Part shown: one piece after another, positions 1-4,269 of the stretch
Layout of the letters: every line of letters begins with the position of its first letter
Position numbering within the stretch: the stretch's first letter is position 1
DNA from: an uncultured Prevotellaceae bacterium
GTDB lineage: Bacteria; Bacteroidota; Bacteroidia; Bacteroidales; Bacteroidaceae
NCBI GenBank assembly: GCA_946644025.1
Contig: CAMPCG010000113.1
Coordinates: forward strand, 1 to 8,409
Length of the DNA stretch: 8,409 bases
Direction: 5' to 3'
Notes under the pieces: generated by a model
The model's input: only the letters and a program-made list of their open reading frames with translations
Databases searched by the model: none
What the model was told of the DNA's origin: nothing
Position numbers and translations under genes: made by a program

Positions 1-21
1 CTGCGCCGCCATTTCTCTTAA
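1..21 (+). CDS. possible 3' end of an upstream gene (partial)
   Basis: Frame 1 reads six codons (LRRHFS) and then TAA at 19-21. The stop is followed by CCCTCAACT, exactly as the sensor kinase stop at 7120-7122 is, and a pyrimidine linker then leads into the next gene. This context suggests that the TAA is a genuine stop of a gene lying mostly outside the window. Six codons are too few to identify a product. Confidence 0.3.
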   Translation: MRRHFS

Positions 22-36
22 CCCTCAACTAAAGTC

Positions 37-85
37 TCTCATCTCTCATCTCTCAACTCTCATCTCTCAACTCTCAACTCTCAAC
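37..85 (+). repeat. seven tandem heptamers TCTCA[A/T]C between genes
   Basis: Seven consecutive 7-bp units fill 37-85 (TCTCATC, TCTCATC, TCTCAAC, TCTCATC, then three TCTCAAC) and end four bases before the ATG at 90. The whole stretch 22-89 contains only two G in 68 nt on the coding strand. It holds no Bacteroidetes -7 element and no Shine-Dalgarno sequence. It is probably transcribed as an unstructured leader between two genes. Confidence 0.85.
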
Positions 86-89
86 AAGC

Positions 90-797
90 ATGATCGACAT
101 TCAACATATCACGAAGAGCTTCGGCTCGCTGCAGGTGCTGAAAGGCATCGACCTGCACATCGACAAAGGAGAAATCGTCAGCATCGTTGGTCCCAGCGGT
201 GCCGGTAAGACCACACTACTGCAGATCATCGGCACCCTCGACCGCCCCGACAGCGGTTCGGTGTGTGTCGATGGTATCGACACCACCAAGCTCTCGCAGA
301 AGGCCCTCAGCGACTTCCGCAACCGCCATCTGGGCTTCGTCTTCCAGTTCCACCAGCTGCTGCCAGAGTTCACGGCTATCGAGAACATCATGATTCCGGC
401 CTACATTGCCGGGCGCCCGACCAAGGAAGCCAAGGCGCGCGCCCAGGAACTGCTGACCTTCATGGGACTCACCGACCGTGCGCACCACAAGCCTGCGGAG
501 CTCAGCGGTGGCGAGAAACAGCGTGTGGCTGTAGCCCGTGCGCTGGTGAACAATCCTGCCGTCATCTTGGCCGACGAGCCCAGCGGCTCGCTGGACACCA
601 AGAACAAGCAGGAGCTGCACCAGCTTTTCTTCGACCTCCGCGAGCAGTTCGGCCAGACCTTCGTCATCGTCACCCACGACGAGCAGCTGGCCACCCTCAC
701 CGACCGCACCATCCACATCAAGGACGGCCTGATCGTTAACCAAGAAGCTCCCCTGTCGTCCCCCGAAGAAGAACCCCCCATTACTATCGTCCCTTAA
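90..797 (+). CDS. lolD: LolD-type ABC transporter ATP-binding protein
   Basis: This is a 235-residue cytoplasmic ABC ATPase. Visible motifs are Walker A GPSGAGKT (34-41), Q-loop Q86, signature [15 protein letters not shown] (138-152), Walker B VILADEP with E163, D-loop SLD (167-169) and H-loop H196. The segment [14 protein letters not shown] (86-99) is close to the QFHHLLPEFTALEN stretch of LolD, which energises the LolCDE complex releasing lipoproteins from the inner membrane. Length fits the family, apart from an acidic, proline-rich tail of about 20 residues. Start: ATG at 90 lies directly after the heptamer tract and gives the normal N-terminus ([12 protein letters not shown]). No LolC/E permease gene is in the window. 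Related MacB-type export ATPases share most motifs, so the Lol role is well supported but not proven. Confidence 0.87.
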   Translation: MIDIQHITKSFGSLQVLKGIDLHIDKGEIVSIVGPSGAGKTTLLQIIGTLDRPDSGSVCVDGIDTTKLSQKALSDFRNRHLGFVFQFHQLLPEFTAIENIMIPAYIAGRPTKEAKARAQELLTFMGLTDRAHHKPAELSGGEKQRVAVARALVNNPAVILADEPSGSLDTKNKQELHQLFFDLREQFGQTFVIVTHDEQLATLTDRTIHIKDGLIVNQEAPLSSPEEEPPITIVP

Positions 798-821
798 CTC
801 CACCTAAACTCCCCCCAAAAA

Positions 822-1655
822 ATGATTAACCTCGGCACTACCAACACCCTGCGCATCGTCAAGCGCGTCGACTTCGGCCTCTACCTCGATGCTGGCGACG
901 AAGGCGAAATCCTGCTGCCCAAGCGCTACGTCACCCCGCAGATGCACATCGGCGACGAGATAGAAGTGTTCATCTATCTCGACCAGGACGAGCGCCCCGT
1001 GGCCACCACCGAGCGCCCCGTGGCCCAAGTGGGCGAGTTTGCCTGCCTCGAAGTGGCCTGGACCAACCAATATGGTGCTTTCCTCAACTGGGGCCTGATG
1101 AAGGACCTCTTCTGTCCCTTCCGTGAGCAGAAGCAGCGCATGGAGCAAGGCCGCCGATACATTGTATATATTAAGGTCGACGACGAGAGCTACCGCCTCA
1201 TGGCCACCGCCAAGGTCGAGAAGTACCTGGCCGACGAGCGCCCGCCCTATAAGCATGGCGACGCCTGCGACTGCCTCGTCTGGCAGAAGACCGACCTGGG
1301 TTTCAAGTGCATCATCGACAACCGTTATCAGGGCCAGCTCTACGACAACCAGCTCTTCCAGCCCCTACACACCGGCGACCGCTTCACAGCCTATATTGAC
1401 CACATCCGTCAGGACGACAAAATTGACGTCACCATGCATCCCACCGGGCAGCGCCACACCCTCGACTTTGCCGAGGTGCTGCTGCGCTATCTCTACGAGA
1501 ACAACGGGCGCTGCGACCTGGGCGACAAGAGTCCTGCAGAGCTTATCTACGACCGCTTCAAGGTCTCGAAGAAAGTCTTCAAGAAAGCCGTCGGCGACCT
1601 CTACCGCCGTCGTCTCATCACCATCGGCGACGACGGTCTGCAGTTAGTCTCCTGA
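822..1655 (+). CDS. cvfB: CvfB/YitL-type S1-domain RNA-binding protein
   Basis: This 277-residue soluble protein matches the CvfB family (S. aureus CvfB, B. subtilis YitL): S1-like RNA-binding modules followed by a winged helix. The first S1 module is about residues 1-60 (VDFGLYLDAGDEGEILLPKR is characteristic). The second is about 68-132 (QYGAFLNWGLMKDLFCPF) and the third about 145-205 (KTDLGFKCIIDNRYQGQLY). The winged helix is about 212-277. The family is known for RNA binding and effects on virulence gene expression in staphylococci; its Bacteroidales role is not established. Some pipelines call the winged helix GntR-like, but there is no effector domain. The start is ATG 822, 24 nt after lolD with only CTCCACCTAAACT... 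and an A run between and no Shine-Dalgarno, which suggests cotranscription with lolD. Confidence 0.82.
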   Translation: MINLGTTNTLRIVKRVDFGLYLDAGDEGEILLPKRYVTPQMHIGDEIEVFIYLDQDERPVATTERPVAQVGEFACLEVAWTNQYGAFLNWGLMKDLFCPFREQKQRMEQGRRYIVYIKVDDESYRLMATAKVEKYLADERPPYKHGDACDCLVWQKTDLGFKCIIDNRYQGQLYDNQLFQPLHTGDRFTAYIDHIRQDDKIDVTMHPTGQRHTLDFAEVLLRYLYENNGRCDLGDKSPAELIYDRFKVSKKVFKKAVGDLYRRRLITIGDDGLQLVS

Positions 1656-1661
1656 CTCCCC

Positions 1662-1696
1662 ACCTCCTTTACCTCCTTTACCTCCTTTACCTCCCC
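1662..1696 (+). repeat. nonamer tandem repeat ACCTCCTTT in the cvfB-GH97 linker
   Basis: Three perfect 9-bp copies occupy 1662-1670, 1671-1679 and 1680-1688, followed by a partial unit ACCTCCCC to 1696. The surrounding linker 1656-1724 has one G in 69 nt. A 22-base stretch, 1682-1703, recurs exactly at 7130-7151 and 7147-7168 in the sensor-regulator linker. No promoter of the Bacteroidetes form is seen here. Confidence 0.85.
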
Positions 1697-1724
1697 AACT
1701 CCTAAACTTCTTATCTACGACACC

Positions 1725-3995
1725 ATGCAAAGAAATCCTATCAGCAGCCTATGGCTCCTTCTCCTGGCACTCGTCGGTGCACAGTTCACCGCCCACGCCC
1801 AGTCATTAACGCTTAGCAGCCCCGACGGTCAGCTGCAGCTCACATTCACCCTGACCGACGGTCAGCCCCGCTACGCACTGCAGCGGGGCCAGCAGCCCGT
1901 CATCCTGCCCTCGCAGTTGGGCTTCCAGCTGCGTGGCGGCACGTCGCTCACCGCCGGTTTTACGCTCACCGACAGCACCACCGGCACCTTCGACGAGACG
2001 TGGCAGCCCGTGTGGGGCGAGGAGGCCTCCATCCGCAACCACTACAACGAGCTCCTCGTCAAGCTTGCGCAGCCCGCCAAGGACCAGGGCCAACGCCCCG
2101 TCGCCATGCACATCCGCTTCCGCCTCTACGATGACGGTCTGGGCTTCCGCTACGAGTTCCCCATGGACAACGCCCTCACCTATTTCATGATTAAGGAGGA
2201 GTGCACCCAGTTTGCACTCACCGGCGACCACACCGCTTGGTGGGTGCCCGGCGACTATTCCACGCAAGAATTCCGCACCACCGAGTCGCGGCTCTCTGAG
2301 GTACGCACGCTGGCTCCCGATGTGCGTCGCCACGGCGGTTGGCCCAACACGGCCTCGTCAGACTGTGGCGTGCAGACGGCCGTGCAGATGAAGACGGCCG
2401 AGGGGCTCTACATCAACATCCACGAGGCTGCCGTCCTGGACTATCCCACCACCAACCTCGACCTCGACGACCAGCACTTCGTGCTCACCACCAACCTCAC
2501 TCCCGATGCAGAGGGCGTGAAGGGGCGCATGCAGGCTCCCTGCAAGACACCGTGGCGCTCCGTCATGGTCTGCACCAGCGCCACCGACGTGCTGGCCTCG
2601 CGCCTCGTGCTGAACCTGAACGACCCGTGTGCCCTCGACGACACGTCGTGGATTCACCCAGTGAAGTACATGGGCGTCTGGTGGGAGATGATCAGCGGCC
2701 ACTCACAGTGGTCCTACACCAGCGACTATCCCTCCGTGCAGCTGGGTGTCACCGACTATGCCCACTCCAAGCCCCACGGCAAGCATGCCGCCAACAACGA
2801 GAACGTGCGCCGCTACATCGACTTCGCCGCGGCTAACGGCTTCGACGCCCTGCTCATCGAGGGCTGGAACGAAGGCTGGGAGGACTGGTACGGCAAGCAG
2901 AAGGACTTTGTGTTCGACTTCATCACGCCCTATCCCGACTTCGACCTGCCGGCCCTCAACCGCTATGCCCACGAGCATGGCATCCGCCTCATCATGCACC
3001 ACGAGAGCTCGTCGTCGACCGTCAACTACGAGCGCTGGATGGAGCAGGCCTACCAGCTCATGAACCGCTATGGCTACAACGCCGTGAAGAGCGGCTATGT
3101 GGGCAAGATCATCCCCTACGGCGAGTACCACTACAGCCAGCCCATCATCAACCACTACCACTACGCCATCACCGAGGCGGCCCGCCACCACATCATGGTC
3201 AACGCCCACGAGGCCGTGCGACCCACGGGTCTCTGCCGCACGTGGCCCAACATGATTGGCAACGAGAGTGCGATGGGCACCGAGTTCCGCAGTGCCATCA
3301 GACCCGGCCACACCACCATCCTGCCCTTCACCCGTCTGCAGGGCGGGCCGATGGACTACACGCCCGGCATCTTCGAGATGGACCTGTCGAAAACGTCGGG
3401 CTGGGCCGACAAGATGGCCCACACCATCTGCAACCAGCTGGGACTCTACGTCACCTTCTACTCGCCCCTGCAGATGGCTGCCGACCTGCCGCAGTACTAT
3501 GCCCGCTACATGGACGCCTTCCAGTTCATCAAGGATGTGGCTGTCGACTGGGACCGTAGCATCTACCTGCAGGCCGAGCCGGGGGCTTACATCGTCACCG
3601 CCCGCCACCCCAAGCTCTCGTCGCTGAACAAGGCTGCCGAGGGTGTCGGCACGCTGCCCGACGGCAAGAAGGGCGTCGTCAACAGCGTCACCCGCTTTGT
3701 CTATGCACTCCCCGACGACGCCACGGCCAGCGACCTGGCCACGGCGCAGCCCCGCGACGTCTGGTATGTGGGCGGCATCACCGACGAGAACGCCCGCGAC
3801 GTCAAGGTGAAGCTCGACTTCCTGAAGCCCGGCATCACCTACGAGGCCATCATCTATGCCGATGCTCCCGATGCCGACTACGAGACCAACCCGCAGGCCT
3901 ACACCATCACCCGCCGGAAGGTCAACGACCGCACCACCCTGAAGCTCCACATGGCGCGCGCCGGCGGCTTCGCCGTCTCCCTCCGTTCGATGTAA
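1725..3995 (+). CDS. secreted GH97 alpha-glucosidase, SusB-type inverting
   Basis: This 756-residue enzyme has a signal peptide (hydrophobic core about 8-20, likely cut after AHA at 25) and so probably acts in the periplasm or outside. It is glycoside hydrolase family 97: an N-terminal beta-sandwich, a (beta/alpha)8 barrel from about residue 315, and a C-terminal beta-sheet domain. All five functional glutamates of B. thetaiotaomicron SusB (E194, E439, E508, E526, E532, from memory) map with a constant offset of 12: E182 (TQEF), E427 (MHHES), E496 (NAHEAV), E514 (GNES) and E520 (GTEF). This supports a calcium-dependent inverting enzyme cleaving alpha-glucosidic bonds of maltooligosaccharides. 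VKSGYVG is present where retaining GH97 members carry their nucleophile aspartate. An extra stretch lies at about 628-679. No SusC/SusD genes adjoin it. Confidence 0.93.
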   Translation: MQRNPISSLWLLLLALVGAQFTAHAQSLTLSSPDGQLQLTFTLTDGQPRYALQRGQQPVILPSQLGFQLRGGTSLTAGFTLTDSTTGTFDETWQPVWGEEASIRNHYNELLVKLAQPAKDQGQRPVAMHIRFRLYDDGLGFRYEFPMDNALTYFMIKEECTQFALTGDHTAWWVPGDYSTQEFRTTESRLSEVRTLAPDVRRHGGWPNTASSDCGVQTAVQMKTAEGLYINIHEAAVLDYPTTNLDLDDQHFVLTTNLTPDAEGVKGRMQAPCKTPWRSVMVCTSATDVLASRLVLNLNDPCALDDTSWIHPVKYMGVWWEMISGHSQWSYTSDYPSVQLGVTDYAHSKPHGKHAANNENVRRYIDFAAANGFDALLIEGWNEGWEDWYGKQKDFVFDFITPYPDFDLPALNRYAHEHGIRLIMHHESSSSTVNYERWMEQAYQLMNRYGYNAVKSGYVGKIIPYGEYHYSQPIINHYHYAITEAARHHIMVNAHEAVRPTGLCRTWPNMIGNESAMGTEFRSAIRPGHTTILPFTRLQGGPMDYTPGIFEMDLSKTSGWADKMAHTICNQLGLYVTFYSPLQMAADLPQYYARYMDAFQFIKDVAVDWDRSIYLQAEPGAYIVTARHPKLSSLNKAAEGVGTLPDGKKGVVNSVTRFVYALPDDATASDLATAQPRDVWYVGGITDENARDVKVKLDFLKPGITYEAIIYADAPDADYETNPQAYTITRRKVNDRTTLKLHMARAGGFAVSLRSM

Positions 3996-4003
3996 GCATC
4001 AGG

Positions 4004-4043
4004 GGCGGCGGGGGGACAAAGACGCTTCCGTCGCCCCGCCGCC
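4004..4043 (+). terminator. GC-rich hairpin after the GH97 gene, possible terminator
   Basis: Arms 4004-4017 and 4030-4043 are complementary over 14 bp with one mismatch, around a 12-nt loop (4018-4029), starting 9 nt after the GH97 stop. The stem is nearly all G-C. The right arm is part of the first 22-bp tandem unit. No T run follows (GCGCTTTCG), so this is not a textbook intrinsic terminator. It could stop transcription weakly, protect the 3' end of the message, or be incidental to the repeats. Confidence 0.42.
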
Positions 4044-4110
4044 GCGCTTTCGTCGTCCCGCCGCCGCACCTTCGTCGCCCCGCCGCCGCGCTTCCGTCGT
4101 CCCGTCGCGG
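4024..4110 (+). repeat. four tandem 22-bp units in the intergenic region
   Basis: Units start at 4024, 4046, 4068 and 4090; three are 22 bp and the last is 21 bp. Each has the form CYTYCGTCGYCCCGCCGCCG with few changes. Position 11 of the unit alternates C, T, C, T, as if a 44-bp pair had been duplicated. No open reading frame in this stretch looks real. The units share the core TTYCGTC with the 21-bp-spaced motifs at 4153-4201 and 7941-7972. Confidence 0.8.
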
Positions 4111-4118
4111 TTCTGTGT

Positions 4119-4137
4119 GCGGCGGTATTACCGCCGC
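4119..4137. promoter_or_regulatory. perfect 19-bp palindrome
   Basis: GCGGCGGTA (4119-4127), a single central T, and TACCGCCGC (4129-4137) form a perfect inverted repeat with 9-bp arms, about 96 bp upstream of the sensor promoter's -33 box edge. Arms with a one-base centre fit a dimer-binding operator better than an RNA hairpin, which would need a larger loop. No known regulator is recognised from it. Confidence 0.4.
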
Positions 4138-4152
4138 TTCCGCCCTTTCTTT

Positions 4153-4201
4153 GACGAAACGCCCCTTGCGGCTGACGAAAGCCCCGCTGTGGCTGACGAA
4201 A
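4153..4201. repeat. three GACGAAA motifs at exact 21-bp spacing upstream of the sensor promoter
   Basis: GACGAAA begins at 4153, 4174 and 4195, so the period is exactly 21 bp, two helical turns. The second and third copies are both preceded by GGCT. On the reverse strand the motif reads TTTCGTC, the same core as the pair downstream at 7944 and 7965. The last copy ends 31 bp before the -33 element. This placement suits an activator or repressor array for the sensor-regulator promoter; the protein that binds is unknown. Confidence 0.6.
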
Positions 4202-4232
4202 GGAAAAACTTTCCCTCACGGTCTCCCAAAAG

Positions 4233-4263
4233 TTGCGTATTTGCCGAAAATGCCGTACCTTTG
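4233..4263 (+). promoter_or_regulatory. Bacteroidetes-type promoter of the sensor-regulator operon
   Basis: TTG at 4233-4235 and TACCTTTG at 4256-4263, 20 bp apart, match the known Bacteroides consensus TTTG (-33) and TAnnTTTG (-7). TACCTTTGCA is a particularly common form of the -7 box. The expected transcription start is about 4267-4270, at or just before the ATG at 4270. Confidence 0.78.
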
Positions 4264-4269
4264 CAACCG

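Noticed and set aside
822..1655. GntR-type transcription factor
   Set aside because: Only the C-terminal winged helix resembles it; most of the protein is S1-type RNA-binding modules.
2703..3950. 415-codon open frame on the minus strand opposite the GH97 gene
   Set aside because: Same shadow effect; the sense frame has all catalytic residues of GH97.
1725..3995. Part of a starch-utilisation locus
   Set aside because: GH97 enzymes often sit in such loci, but no SusC, SusD or other glycosidase gene is in the window, so only the enzyme itself is claimed.
4024..4201. CRISPR array
   Set aside because: Units are directly adjacent or 21 bp apart with no unique spacers of 25-40 bp, and no cas genes are present.
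4202..4214. Small inverted repeat GGAAA-AAC-TTTCC before the sensor promoter
   Set aside because: Arms are only 5 bp and AT-rich; expected often by chance.
4117..4269. GTG start at 4117 for the sensor gene, giving 1001 residues
   Set aside because: It would lie upstream of a strong promoter, within the repeat region, and place about 50 Arg/Phe/Pro-rich residues before the signal segment. ATG 4270 gives a sensible membrane-targeting N-terminus.
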